Shown: piece after piece, positions 1 to 8,474 of the stretch | Layout: every line of letters begins with the position of its first letter | Numbering within the stretch: the stretch's first letter is position 1 | From: an uncultured Alcanivorax sp. | GTDB taxonomy: Bacteria > Pseudomonadota > Gammaproteobacteria > Pseudomonadales > Alcanivoracaceae | Direction of reading: 5' to 3' | Assembly: GCF_947258575.1 (NCBI RefSeq) | Contig: NZ_CAMYIV010000002.1 | Span: forward strand, 124,001 to 188,000 | Length of the DNA: 64,000 bases | Made by a program: the position numbers and the translations under genes | Notes under the pieces: generated by a model | The model's input: only the letters and a program-made list of their open reading frames with translations | Databases searched by the model: none | What the model was told of the DNA's origin: nothing

Positions 1-492
1 CCAGGGCAAATGCAGCCGTTCCGCGTTATCGGGCAGGAAGAGGAGGCGCTTCTGGTAGCGCAGGGCATCCTGGTGGTCTTCGTAGTAATCCGGGGTCTGG
101 GCAAAAAGGCGGTAGCCGCGCTTTTCGTACAGGGCGATAGCGGCAGCGTTATCCTTGCGCACTTCCAGACGCAGGTAGGGGCGGCGCTGTAGCAGGGCGT
201 AGTCTTCTGCAACTTCCATCAGTTTTTCCCCCAGATTGCGTCCCCGTTGCTGCGGATCCACGGCGATGGAGTAGAGTCGCGCCAGGCGGGTGCCCGGTTG
301 CAACAGCACAAGCACATAGCCTGCCAGCGCATTGTCATCATCAACGGCGACAATCAGGCCGCTGTGTTGGCGTTTGAGCCATTTACGAAAGCTGCGTCGG
401 GAAAGACGGTCCGATGAGAAACAGCGCTGTTCCAGCGCGGTGAGGGCGTCCAGGTCATCGGTGGTGGCGGGGCGTAGCTGAAAGCGGTACAT
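1..492 (-). CDS. GNAT N-acetyltransferase, RimI-like (3' end cut by window)
   Basis: The reading frame opens at the ATG ending at 492 and runs to the window edge without a stop, giving 164 residues; the C-terminus is missing. It is a GNAT fold that transfers acetyl from acetyl-CoA to an amino group. The acetyl-CoA loop is seen at residues 81-88 (QQRGRNLG, the Q/R-x-x-G-x-G/A motif), followed by the usual N-x-A-A-I-x-L-Y-E-x-x-G-Y segment near 115-127. The N-terminal FSSDRLSRRSF stretch resembles RimI, the ribosomal-protein alanine acetyltransferase, but the substrate cannot be fixed from sequence. It is divergent from the patatin gene. Confidence 0.8.
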   Translation of the reverse strand, partial: MYRFQLRPATTDDLDALTALEQRCFSSDRLSRRSFRKWLKRQHSGLIVAVDDDNALAGYVLVLLQPGTRLARLYSIAVDPQQRGRNLGEKLMEVAEDYALLQRRPYLRLEVRKDNAAAIALYEKRGYRLFAQTPDYYEDHQDALRYQKRLLFLPDNAERLHLPW

Positions 493-612
493 AAAGCGGG
501 TTCCAGAAGATGCCCCAGCATAAGGCAGGGAACCGGCAGATCGCCAGTGGTATTGCGGCTGTGGTGACAGAATGTCTGCCACGGCATACTGGTGGAAATT
601 TGGAGGGTGGAA

Positions 613-1782
613 ATGCAGAAACAGGACCCGGTTCGTGGGTTGATATTGTCCGGGGGCGGCGCCCGTGGCGCCTATCAGGTCGGGGTGCTGGCAGCGATTG
701 CTGAATTGCTGCCTCGCGGGGAGCCAAATCCGTTTCCGATTATCTGCGGAACTTCCGCAGGGGCGATCAACGCGGCGTCACTGGCCGCCAATGCCGGTAA
801 TTTTCGCACGGCGATTCGCGGGCTGGAGCGCGTCTGGGCCAATATTACCGCCGAACAGGTGTACCGCACGGATACCTATGCGCTGCTGAAAGCCGTGGTG
901 CGCTGGCTGTTTTCCGGCGTCACCACCGGCAAGACGCCGGAACGCAGTGCACTGCTGGACAATATGCCGTTGCAGCGCTTGCTTACCCTGGTGATCAATT
1001 TTCGCCGTATTCGCGAGAACCTGGATCAGGGCCATTTGCGCGCGCTGGCGATCACCGCTTCCGGTTATGCCAGTGGTGAGTCGGTGAGTTTTTTCCAGGG
1101 TGACAGTGAATTGCCTGAATGGGTGCGAGCCCGTCGCAAGGGTAAGCGCTCTGACATCGATGTGCAGCATCTGCTGGGGTCTGCGGCCATCCCTATCCTG
1201 TTTCCCGCCAGCAAGGTAGACGGTGCCTATTACGGTGATGGCGCCCTGCGGCAACTGGCGCCATTGAGCCCGGCGCTGCATCTGGGCGCGTCCCGGCTGC
1301 TGGTGATCGGGGTGTCCGGCAACATGAGTGCGGGGCATCAGCGCCAGCTAAGCGGTTATCCGTCCATGGCCCAGGTGCTCGGCCATGTGCTCAACAGCGT
1401 CTTTGTGGACACCCTGGAAGGGGATGTTGAGCGCCTGGAACGGATCAACCGTACCTTGTCTGCCATGAGTGAGCGTTCCCGGCGCAAGCATGGTATCCAG
1501 CTGCGACAGGTGGATGTGCTGAAGATCTACCCATCTCGGCCCATTGACGAAATTGCCGCCGAACACATCAAGGAATTGCCCCGGGCGCTACGTTTCTTCC
1601 TGCGGGGCTCCGGTGCCACCCGGTCGCCGGGGGCCAGTGCCATGAGTTATCTGCTCTTCGAGCCCGGCTTTACCCGCAGCCTGATCGAGATGGGCCGCAA
1701 GGATGCCATGGCGCGCAAGGAAGAAATTCTGGCGTTCTTCGCGGATCAGCCGCTCAGTGCGGCGGTTTCCGAGGAGGAATAA
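613..1782 (+). CDS. Patatin-like phospholipase
   Basis: A 389-residue serine lipid acyl hydrolase with a Ser-Asp dyad. The oxyanion loop GGGARG is at residues 14-19, the nucleophile elbow GTSAG has Ser48, and the catalytic Asp lies in the DGA motif near residue 209. I place the start at ATG 613 because GGAGG at 602-606 is well spaced for it; an in-frame GTG at 592 would add seven residues. No signal peptide is visible, so it is probably cytoplasmic or membrane-associated. The likely role is phospholipid or lipid-ester turnover. Its 3' end overlaps the convergent phosphodiesterase gene by 37 bp. Confidence 0.88.
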   Translation: MQKQDPVRGLILSGGGARGAYQVGVLAAIAELLPRGEPNPFPIICGTSAGAINAASLAANAGNFRTAIRGLERVWANITAEQVYRTDTYALLKAVVRWLFSGVTTGKTPERSALLDNMPLQRLLTLVINFRRIRENLDQGHLRALAITASGYASGESVSFFQGDSELPEWVRARRKGKRSDIDVQHLLGSAAIPILFPASKVDGAYYGDGALRQLAPLSPALHLGASRLLVIGVSGNMSAGHQRQLSGYPSMAQVLGHVLNSVFVDTLEGDVERLERINRTLSAMSERSRRKHGIQLRQVDVLKIYPSRPIDEIAAEHIKELPRALRFFLRGSGATRSPGASAMSYLLFEPGFTRSLIEMGRKDAMARKEEILAFFADQPLSAAVSEEE

Positions 1783-2549
1783 CGGGGGCTGCGACGGAAA
1801 TGGCTGACAAAGCTGGTGGGGTAGTCGGTGATGATGCCATCCACCTGCAGTTGGGCAAGGCGGTCCGCTTCGGTGAGATCATTCACCGTCCACACTGACA
1901 CCTTCAGACCCCGTTTGCGCGCCCGGCGCATTAACGCCGGGGTCACCAGCGAATAGTGGGGCATCAGCCAGTTGCAGCCCAGGCCGTGGGCCCGGCGGGT
2001 GGGTTGCAGGTAGCGGTACTGACACACATAACCCCTCTCCACATCCGGCGCCATTGTGCCGATCATGCGCAGAAAACCGGTATGGCTGGAGGTCACCACC
2101 ACCCGCGATTGCAGCTGCTGCTCATGGATCATGTGAGTGAGGTGATGGGCCAGCTGATGCAGCACCACCCGATCCGCGCCTTTTACCTCGAACTGAAAAC
2201 GCATGGCCGGGCCACACAGTTCCACCACTTCCTGTAGAGAAGGAATGCCCGTGGGGCTGTGCCAGCCGGGGGTATTACGACGGGCATCCATGGTGCCCAG
2301 TTGCGAGCGGGTGTACTGGCGCACATCGCCGCGCATGCCTGTGGTGCGAGTGACGTCGCTGTCGTGCAGCACGATCAGATGGCCGTCGGCGGAGAGCCGC
2401 ACATCCAGTTCCATTTCCGTGACACCGGCCTCCAGTGCCACCTGAAAGCTGGCCAGGGTATTTTCCGGGGCTTCGCCGCGTGCGCCCCGATGGCCGACCA
2501 GTGTCGGGTGGCGAGGGGCTGTGCTGGGTGCTGTCATCGCGATAGTCAT
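1746..2549 (-). CDS. Glycerophosphodiester phosphodiesterase
   Basis: GDPD-family enzyme (about 267 residues) that hydrolyses glycerophosphodiesters to glycerol-3-phosphate and an alcohol. Seen: GHRGARGEAPENT near the N-terminus (catalytic His and metal ligand Glu), the E-x-D metal pair in MELDVRLSADGHLIVLHD with the second catalytic His, and a WTVND segment near the C-terminus. Translation could start at 2549, 2537 or further upstream at 2597; none has a clear ribosome binding site. No signal peptide is seen, so the enzyme resembles cytoplasmic UgpQ more than periplasmic GlpQ. Its neighbour is a patatin lipase, so the two may act in successive steps of phospholipid breakdown (inference). Confidence 0.85.
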   Translation of the reverse strand: MTIAMTAPSTAPRHPTLVGHRGARGEAPENTLASFQVALEAGVTEMELDVRLSADGHLIVLHDSDVTRTTGMRGDVRQYTRSQLGTMDARRNTPGWHSPTGIPSLQEVVELCGPAMRFQFEVKGADRVVLHQLAHHLTHMIHEQQLQSRVVVTSSHTGFLRMIGTMAPDVERGYVCQYRYLQPTRRAHGLGCNWLMPHYSLVTPALMRRARKRGLKVSVWTVNDLTEADRLAQLQVDGIITDYPTSFVSHFRRSPRYSSSETAALSG

Positions 2550-2617
2550 ACCACTATTGTTTTGGTGAAAGATGACAGCGCGATGACCTGGAGACAAGAG
2601 GGAAAATTGTCATTTTT

Positions 2618-3826
2618 ATGACATGGGTGAGGCGTAGCGTGCACGCTGCATGGAATAGCCGGGAGAACGGTTTGGCAGTACTGAAACGCTATGTGCAGTT
2701 TTTTGTGATGAGCTGGCTGCCGGCCTACGATGGTCGGGCAGGGCGGTTTTCCCTGCAGCGGCTGCTGGTCATGACGCTGTTCTGGCCACTGTTCCTGCTG
2801 GTGCAGGCCATCAATGGCCTGGGCCTGCTGCTGGATTATTTACTGTTTCCTGATTTTCGTCGCGTCCAGGTGCGTGAGCCGCTTTTTGTGGTGGGCGTGC
2901 CCCGCAGCGGTACCACCTTCCTGCATCGCCTGCTGGCCATGGACGAACGCTTTACCACCACGGCCCTGTGGGAGCTGTTGTTTGCTCCGTCGATTACCCA
3001 GCGCTATTTCTGGACCGCTATTGCCCGTCTTGATGGATGGATAGGCCGGCCGGCGGGGCGCTTGCTGTTATGGATCGAACGGCGCCTGCTCGGCGGCCTG
3101 GATGGCGTGCACAAGACCGGGCTGCTGGACCCGGAGGAAGATTACCTGGCATTGATGCCGGTGTGGGGCTGTTTCCTGCTGGTGCTCGCCGTGCCGGTGC
3201 CGGCCCTGTGGCGTCTTACCTATCTGGACCGGGATGGCACCGACAAGGAAAAGGAGAGGCTGGTCGCGGCGTACCGGCGCTTTGTGCAGAGGCATCTTTA
3301 TTTTCATGGTAGCCATAAACAACTGCTGTCCAAGAACCCGTCTTTCACGCCCTGGATGGCAACGCTCGCAGAGGCCTTCCCGGATGCCCGCTTTATCGGC
3401 TGTATTCGTAACCCCAGCGCGGCGGTGCCATCCCAGATCAATTCCATCCTGATTGGCGCGCGCCTGTTTGATGGTCGCGATACCACCGAGTACTGGCGCC
3501 AGGGCTTTATGGCCATGCTCGATTATTACTATCGCCATGTGCTTGAGGTACTGGCAAGCCTGCCGCCGGAACGCCAGGTGCTGTCGGTAATGGAACAACT
3601 GGCCCCGGCGCCGGCGGACACCGTGTTGGCGTTTTATCAGCGCTTTGGCTGGCAACCCGGCACGGCTTTTCGGCAACAACTTGACGCGCAAGAGCGCAAG
3701 GCAAAACAGTACCGCAGCGATCATCACTACTCGCTGGAGGCCCTGGGTGTCAGTGGTGAGGAGTTGCTGCAAACCTTTGGTTGGGTCTACGAACGCTTTG
3801 GCTTTGCCCTTCCGCCACGAGACTGA
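2618..3826 (+). CDS. Sulfotransferase family protein
   Basis: A 402-residue protein of the PAPS-dependent sulfotransferase superfamily (Sulfotransfer_3-like). The 5'-phosphosulfate loop is VVGVPRSGTTFLHRLL near residues 90-105, and a 3'-phosphate-binding segment is seen as FIGCIRNPSAAVPSQ near 262-276. A hydrophobic stretch around residues 45-70 could anchor the protein in the membrane. The acceptor is unknown; such proteins modify lipids, glycans or small molecules. The start at 2618 has no good ribosome binding site. A TTG at 2672, preceded by GGGAG at 2661-2665, is a reasonable alternative. A CTCTGTG-type palindrome follows the gene. Confidence 0.8.
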   Translation: MTWVRRSVHAAWNSRENGLAVLKRYVQFFVMSWLPAYDGRAGRFSLQRLLVMTLFWPLFLLVQAINGLGLLLDYLLFPDFRRVQVREPLFVVGVPRSGTTFLHRLLAMDERFTTTALWELLFAPSITQRYFWTAIARLDGWIGRPAGRLLLWIERRLLGGLDGVHKTGLLDPEEDYLALMPVWGCFLLVLAVPVPALWRLTYLDRDGTDKEKERLVAAYRRFVQRHLYFHGSHKQLLSKNPSFTPWMATLAEAFPDARFIGCIRNPSAAVPSQINSILIGARLFDGRDTTEYWRQGFMAMLDYYYRHVLEVLASLPPERQVLSVMEQLAPAPADTVLAFYQRFGWQPGTAFRQQLDAQERKAKQYRSDHHYSLEALGVSGEELLQTFGWVYERFGFALPPRD

Positions 3827-3847
3827 CCGATACCGCAAGAAAACCCG

Positions 3848-3926
3848 TTTTCACCACAGAGCGCACCGAGAACACAGAGTGAATCCATGTTTTTCCTCGG
3901 TGAACTCTGTGCCCTCTGTGGTAAAA
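3848..3926. repeat. Intergenic imperfect palindrome, CTCTGTG type (copy 1)
   Basis: The left arm carries CACAGAG-like units every 9 bp (CACAGAGCG, CACCGAGAA, CACAGAGTG). The right arm carries CTCTGTGCC and CTCTGTGGT. Together they form an inverted repeat between the sulfotransferase and glycosyltransferase genes. A second copy lies at 38274-38427. Sequences of this type are scattered through many proteobacterial genomes; their function is unknown to me. Confidence 0.75.
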
Positions 3927-4027
3927 ATTCTTTTTTCTTACGCCTGTTACATCTTGTCGCAATTACACCGTCATAGCGCGGCAATGCTGTCACATTATCG
4001 ACATGAGTGGCGCTGATACTGGCGCCC

Positions 4028-5206
4028 ATGGATACCAAAGAGCTACGCATACTGTTTGTGGTGGATGCGATCAAGGGTCGGAATGGCGTTGGCGCCTACT
4101 TCCAGGACCTGGTCTCGCATCTCAAGGACCATGTGGCCCAGGTGGAACTGGTGCAGCCCTGCATGGAGGAACCGCATCCCTGTCAGGGTGCCTCCATGCC
4201 AATCCCCGGCGACCCCACCCAGCGACTCTTCTTTCCCAAGGTGCGTGAATTGAGCGCCCTGGTCTGGGAGATGAAACCCCACGTTATCGTGATTCCCGGC
4301 CCCGGTATTTTTTCCATGATCGGTTACTGGATCGCCCGCAAGTGGGGCATCCCGGTCTGCGTCACCTTCCAGACCGATTACAACAGGCTGGTGGAATTGT
4401 ACTGGGGGCGCCGCCTGGCCAGGCTGGCCGGCGGGCTGCTCAACTGGGTCAACCGCACCCTGTTCCAGGGCAGTGAAACCGCCGCCACCATCTGTGAATC
4501 CATGATCGCCCAGGCCCGCGCCGCCGGCGCCCGCAATCCGCAGTTGGTGGGCACACCGCTGGCCCGGGAGTTTGTGAACACGCCGGTCACCCGGTTGCAT
4601 GACAGCGTAAGGCGGGTCTGTTATGTGGGCCGGCTGGCGGCGGAAAAGAATATCGAGTCTTTCCTGGCACTGGCGGCGTCGCGGCCAGACCTGCAATTCG
4701 AAGTGGCCGGCGACGGACCACTACGCAGCAAGGTGGAACAGGCTTGCAAGGCATCCGCCAACCTCACCTTTCATGGCTGGTGTAGCCGTCAGCAGGTAGT
4801 GGACATTCTCGACCGCTGTCAGGTGCTGGTGTTGCCCTCATCGGTGGAAGCGTTCGGTACCGTGGCGCTGGAAGCCATGGCCCGTGCTCGGTTGGTAATC
4901 ACCACACCGGCCTGCGGCATCAACGAATGGCCCGCCCTGGCAGCGGGGCTGTGGATCATGGAGCCCCAGGAAAGCCTGAACCAGACCCTGGACCGATTGC
5001 AGTCGTTGAGCCCGGTAGTGCGTGACCTGAAGGCGAAGCAGGCCCGGCAGGCGGCATTGGTCATGAATGGGGATGCTATTGAGCATTGGGCCGGAGTGCT
5101 GGGCCAGTGTGCCCAGATGGTACCCGCCGCCAATCGTTCCCTGCCTTCCCCGACCCTGGCGCTGCTGCGTCGCTTGAGCAGCAACTATGCCCGCAGCGCC
5201 CTCTGA
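4028..5206 (+). CDS. Glycosyltransferase family 4 protein
   Basis: GT-B fold retaining glycosyltransferase of about 392 residues. The N-terminal domain has a Rossmann-like start (RILFVVDAIKGRNGVGAY). The C-terminal nucleotide-sugar domain shows GRLAAEKNIESFL, AGDGPLRSKVE and the E-x7-E signature in PSSVEAFGTVALEAMARA. I use ATG 4028; an in-frame GTG at 4007 would add seven residues, and neither has a clear ribosome binding site. It most resembles alpha-mannosyl or glycolipid transferases, but the donor and acceptor cannot be told. The next gene overlaps its end by 20 bp, so the two are co-transcribed. Confidence 0.85.
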   Translation: MDTKELRILFVVDAIKGRNGVGAYFQDLVSHLKDHVAQVELVQPCMEEPHPCQGASMPIPGDPTQRLFFPKVRELSALVWEMKPHVIVIPGPGIFSMIGYWIARKWGIPVCVTFQTDYNRLVELYWGRRLARLAGGLLNWVNRTLFQGSETAATICESMIAQARAAGARNPQLVGTPLAREFVNTPVTRLHDSVRRVCYVGRLAAEKNIESFLALAASRPDLQFEVAGDGPLRSKVEQACKASANLTFHGWCSRQQVVDILDRCQVLVLPSSVEAFGTVALEAMARARLVITTPACGINEWPALAAGLWIMEPQESLNQTLDRLQSLSPVVRDLKAKQARQAALVMNGDAIEHWAGVLGQCAQMVPAANRSLPSPTLALLRRLSSNYARSAL

Positions 5207-5936
5207 GCCGCTACCGGCACCACGCGCTCTGGTCTCCATCCACGATGTGATGCCGGAAACCCGCCAGCAGGTCAGTCAGATTCTGGCTCTGCTGCCTCAG
5301 GCTCCGCAGGCGGTGACCCTGCTGGTGGTGCCGGGGCGGGATTGGCAAACAGCGGATCTGGACTGGCTGCACCAGCTTCAGCAGCAGGGGTACCCGCTGG
5401 CCGGCCATGGCTGGCTGCATCGCTGTGAGCCCCCGATCAGTCTTTATCACCGCCTGCACAGTCTGCTGTTATCACGGCGGGTGGCGGAGCATCTTTCCCT
5501 GTCGGCCAGTGGTATCGAGGCGTTGATACGCAATTGCCACCAATGGTTTGTGGATCAGGGGCTGCAACCCTGCGAGCTGTACGTACCCCCGGCCTGGGCC
5601 ATGGGCGCGATTCATCGCCAACAACTGGCGGACATGCCGTTTCGGCTATTCGAAACCCTGAGCGGTGTTTACGATGCGCAAGCGCAAAAGATGCATCCGC
5701 TACCGCTGGTGGGCTTTGAAGCCGATACCCCGTTACGGGAGTGGTTGCTGCGCGGTTTTAATCATCTCAATTGGCGCAGGGCAAGTCACTCGGATCAGCC
5801 ACTGCGCATTGGTATTCATCCCCAGGATCTTTCCTTGCGGTTGCGCAATCAGGTCATTCCGATGGCGCAGTCGGTATCCGCCAGTCTGACCTACGGGGAC
5901 GCGGTGGACCTGCAAAGAGATCCCCGCCTTCTTTAA
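5187..5936 (+). CDS. DUF2334 polysaccharide deacetylase-like protein
   Basis: A 249-residue protein of the DUF2334 family, which has an NodB/polysaccharide-deacetylase-like barrel. The start LVSIHDVMPET carries the His-Asp pair typical of these barrels; GHGWLHR and GIHPQD are the other likely metal or catalytic segments. It overlaps the glycosyltransferase by 20 bp, which suggests that it acts on the same glycan or glycolipid. No signal peptide is visible. The exact substrate is unknown. Confidence 0.75.
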   Translation: MPAAPSEPLPAPRALVSIHDVMPETRQQVSQILALLPQAPQAVTLLVVPGRDWQTADLDWLHQLQQQGYPLAGHGWLHRCEPPISLYHRLHSLLLSRRVAEHLSLSASGIEALIRNCHQWFVDQGLQPCELYVPPAWAMGAIHRQQLADMPFRLFETLSGVYDAQAQKMHPLPLVGFEADTPLREWLLRGFNHLNWRRASHSDQPLRIGIHPQDLSLRLRNQVIPMAQSVSASLTYGDAVDLQRDPRLL

Positions 5937-6028
5937 TAACTCTGATAAATGTCTGCGGCGCTGTGAGCGTGCGGAAATAAAGGGCGGCCCCGGTTTCGTT
6001 TTTTGCTGTCACTTATTTTTGAAACAAT

Positions 6029-6049
6029 CAGGAGGCTTTCAGCCTCCTG
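6029..6049 (-). terminator. Hairpin downstream of the YecR-like gene
   Basis: Perfect 9-bp stem (CAGGAGGCT / AGCCTCCTG) with a 3-nt loop, 37 bp past the stop of the minus-strand lipoprotein gene. On the minus strand it is followed by ATTGTTTC, a weak U-tract, so termination efficiency is uncertain. Confidence 0.45.
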
Positions 6050-6085
6050 GGCCGCATCAACAGGCTTTGGCCTTGTTGAAAACGC

Positions 6086-6412
6086 TTACTGCTGAGATTG
6101 CTGGGCCTTGGCCGTGCACTGGAAGGTAGTGCTCAGGGTCCAGGCGATACAATCGCCATCCTGGGTTTCTGTCTTGCAGGATTTGCTGGGTGTGTCAGAG
6201 GGCAGAGCGCCGTTGTAACCCCAGCTCTGGCACTGTGCGCTGGCTTTCTGCAGGCCCTGTTGCCAGTCCACCTTGGGGCTTTGCATCAGGCTGTAGTCAT
6301 AGGACATGACCACGGTGCCTTCGGACTGGTTGCCATCACTGACCATCATGGCAGAGGGGGCAGCGCAGCCGGCGAGCAAGGCGGCTGCGAAGAGAACGGA
6401 TAGGCGTGTCAT
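6086..6412 (-). CDS. YecR-like lipoprotein
   Basis: Small lipoprotein of 108 residues. The signal peptide MTRLSVLFAAALLAGC ends in a lipobox (LLAGC) with Cys16 as the lipidation site. The mature part matches the YecR-like pattern: EGTVVMSYDYS, a P-x-VDW segment, C-x-SWGY, then paired cysteines (KSC, GDC, FQC) likely to form disulfides in the periplasm. I choose ATG 6412 because GGAG lies just upstream; longer in-frame starts exist up to 6475. YecR was named as a flagellar-regulon gene in E. coli, but no flagellar genes are nearby. Its function is unknown. Confidence 0.75.
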   Translation of the reverse strand: MTRLSVLFAAALLAGCAAPSAMMVSDGNQSEGTVVMSYDYSLMQSPKVDWQQGLQKASAQCQSWGYNGALPSDTPSKSCKTETQDGDCIAWTLSTTFQCTAKAQQSQQ

Positions 6413-6508
6413 TGTGCGCTCCATATTAAATAGCGGAAAAACGGGAAAAGTACTTTCCGTGAGCATTGGCCTCAAGGGGCTTTCTGTAATGTTGTCGACC
6501 GGGTCGGG

Positions 6509-7402
6509 TCAATCCCGATACCGTTTGGTCAGATCGCCGTAGGCATCCACTCGCCGGTCACGCAGATAGGGCCAGATGCGGCGTACGGACTCGCTGCGCT
6601 GCATGTCCACGTCGGCGAGTAGCACCTGTTCGCTATCATTGTCTGCCTGGGCCAGGAACTCGCCCTGGGGACCGCAAACAAAGCTGTTACCCCAGAACTG
6701 GATGCCACCGTCATCTTCAGGGCTTTGTTCGAAGCCGGTGCGATTGGCGACCAGTACTGGCAATCCATTGGCGATGCCGTGGGCACGCTGGATGGTGATC
6801 CAGGCGTTGAGCTGACGGTGTTTTTCCCCGTCATCGTCACTGGGGTCCCAACCGATAGCGGTGGGGTAGAGCAGCAGGTCGGCACCGGCCAGGGCCATCA
6901 GCCGCGCGGCTTCCGGGTACCACTGATCCCAGCAGACCAACAGGCCCAGTTTGCCGACACTGGTTTCGACAGGGCTGAAGCCGCTACGGCCATCGTTGAA
7001 GTCGGCATCACCGGGGGTGAAGTAGAACTTCTCGTAGAAGCCCGGATCATCAGGAATGTGCATCTTGCGATAGATGCCAGCCAGGCTGCCGTCTTTTTCC
7101 AGCACCACGGCGGTGTTGTGATAGAGGCCGGTGGCTCGCTTTTCGAACAGGCTGCCGACGATGACAATGCCCAGTTCTTTGGCCAGCGCCCCCAGCGTAT
7201 CGGTGCTGGGGCCGGGGATGGTTTCTGCCAGATCAAACACGGCGGTGTCTTCGGTCTGGCAGAAATACAGGCTGCGGTGCAATTCCTGCAGAAGTACCAG
7301 CTCGGCGCCCTTGTCAGCGGCCTCGCGAACCAATGCCAGGGAATGATCCAGGTTGGCTTGCAGATCACTGTGGTTTTTCTGCTGGATAACGGCCACGCGC
7401 AT
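6509..7402 (-). CDS. aguB: N-carbamoylputrescine amidase
   Basis: Nitrilase-superfamily amidase of 297 residues that hydrolyses N-carbamoylputrescine to putrescine, CO2 and ammonia. The catalytic triad is visible as Glu40 (LLQELHRS), Lys113 (YRKMHIPDD) and Cys157 (LLVCWDQWYPE). The sequence around the triad, with H-R-S-L-Y-F-C-Q after the Glu, matches the AguB subgroup closely. It lies 22 bp downstream of aguA on the same strand, so both steps of agmatine breakdown are encoded together. Confidence 0.93.
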   Translation of the reverse strand: MRVAVIQQKNHSDLQANLDHSLALVREAADKGAELVLLQELHRSLYFCQTEDTAVFDLAETIPGPSTDTLGALAKELGIVIVGSLFEKRATGLYHNTAVVLEKDGSLAGIYRKMHIPDDPGFYEKFYFTPGDADFNDGRSGFSPVETSVGKLGLLVCWDQWYPEAARLMALAGADLLLYPTAIGWDPSDDDGEKHRQLNAWITIQRAHGIANGLPVLVANRTGFEQSPEDDGGIQFWGNSFVCGPQGEFLAQADNDSEQVLLADVDMQRSESVRRIWPYLRDRRVDAYGDLTKRYRD

Positions 7403-7424
7403 GAGTATCTCCTAAAAACCTTGT

Positions 7425-8432
7425 TCAGACCGCGCCACGGGGCAGTTGCATGGTGACACAATGCAGGCTGCCGTGTTGTTCGATCAATACCCGACAGTTT
7501 ACCGGAGTCACCTGTCGGTCACCGGATACGCTCTGCAAGGCATCAATGGCCTGCTGATCCGTATCGCAGCCATAGATTGGCAACAGGATTTTCTCATTGG
7601 TAATAAGGAAGTTGGCATAGGTGGCCGGTAGCCGCTCGCCTTCCCGGTTGAACTGCGGGGTGGGCAGGGGCAGGGGCACCAGTGTCAGATTGTGTTGCCG
7701 GGCCAGTGTCTGTAGTTCGTGCTCCATGGCGGCAAGGCTGGCGTAGTGGCTGTCTGCCTGGTTCCGGCATTGCACATAGGCGATGGTGCGGGTATCCACG
7801 AAGCGGGCCAGCGTGTCCACATGCGCGTCCGTGTCGTCGCCTTCCAGCTCACCGTGATCCAGCCACCAGATATCGGTAACGCCCAGTTGTTCCTTGAGCA
7901 ATGCGACCAGTTCTGCCTCGGACAGGTCCGGGTTGCGGTTGGGATTGCGCAGGCAGTGGCGGGTGGTCAGCAGATTGCCCTGGCCGTCGGTGTCGATGGC
8001 GCCGCCTTCCAATACCAGCGAGGGGCTGTGCAGTGGTAGCTGCCAGGGCAGGCGACGGTTCAGGGTGTTGTCCATGTCGGCGTCAAACTTGCCGCCCCAG
8101 CCTGTAAAGGTGTAATCCAGCAGCTCAACGTTGCCGTTATCTTCCACTGCAATAGGGCCGAAATCCCGGGCCCAGGTATCGTTGTAATCGGCAATGATCA
8201 GTTCAAGGCGGGCAGTATCCAGGCCGCGATCGGCGACGAGGGTGTTGACGCGTTGTTCGCTGGCAGTATCACGGCATACCAGCCGCACCTGTTGATGGTC
8301 CAGCAGGGCGGCGAGTAGATCCAGATAACAGTGTTCGGCGTCGGCCAGATGATTCACCCAATCGGTGTGGGTGTCGGGCCAGGCCAGCAGCACCCCCCAT
8401 TGGGGGTGCCATTCAGGAAGAAGTCGGCGCAT
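7425..8432 (-). CDS. aguA: Agmatine deiminase
   Basis: A 335-residue guanidino-group deiminase (PAD_porph family) that converts agmatine to N-carbamoylputrescine and ammonia. Seen: the PEWHPQWGVLLAWP start, TWARDFGP (substrate Asp), FTGWGGKF, LVLEGGAIDTDGQG, the HGELEGDDTDAHVD segment, and the C-terminal nucleophile Cys325 in HCVTMQ. Together with aguB it provides the arginine-decarboxylase-dependent putrescine route or allows use of agmatine as a nitrogen source. The 42-bp gap to the upstream minus-strand gene leaves little space for a separate promoter. Confidence 0.93.
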   Translation of the reverse strand: MRRLLPEWHPQWGVLLAWPDTHTDWVNHLADAEHCYLDLLAALLDHQQVRLVCRDTASEQRVNTLVADRGLDTARLELIIADYNDTWARDFGPIAVEDNGNVELLDYTFTGWGGKFDADMDNTLNRRLPWQLPLHSPSLVLEGGAIDTDGQGNLLTTRHCLRNPNRNPDLSEAELVALLKEQLGVTDIWWLDHGELEGDDTDAHVDTLARFVDTRTIAYVQCRNQADSHYASLAAMEHELQTLARQHNLTLVPLPLPTPQFNREGERLPATYANFLITNEKILLPIYGCDTDQQAIDALQSVSGDRQVTPVNCRVLIEQHGSLHCVTMQLPRGAV

Positions 8433-8474
8433 GCTCGGGAAGTCCGCTAGGAGGGGGCGATGCGCGCGAGTTTG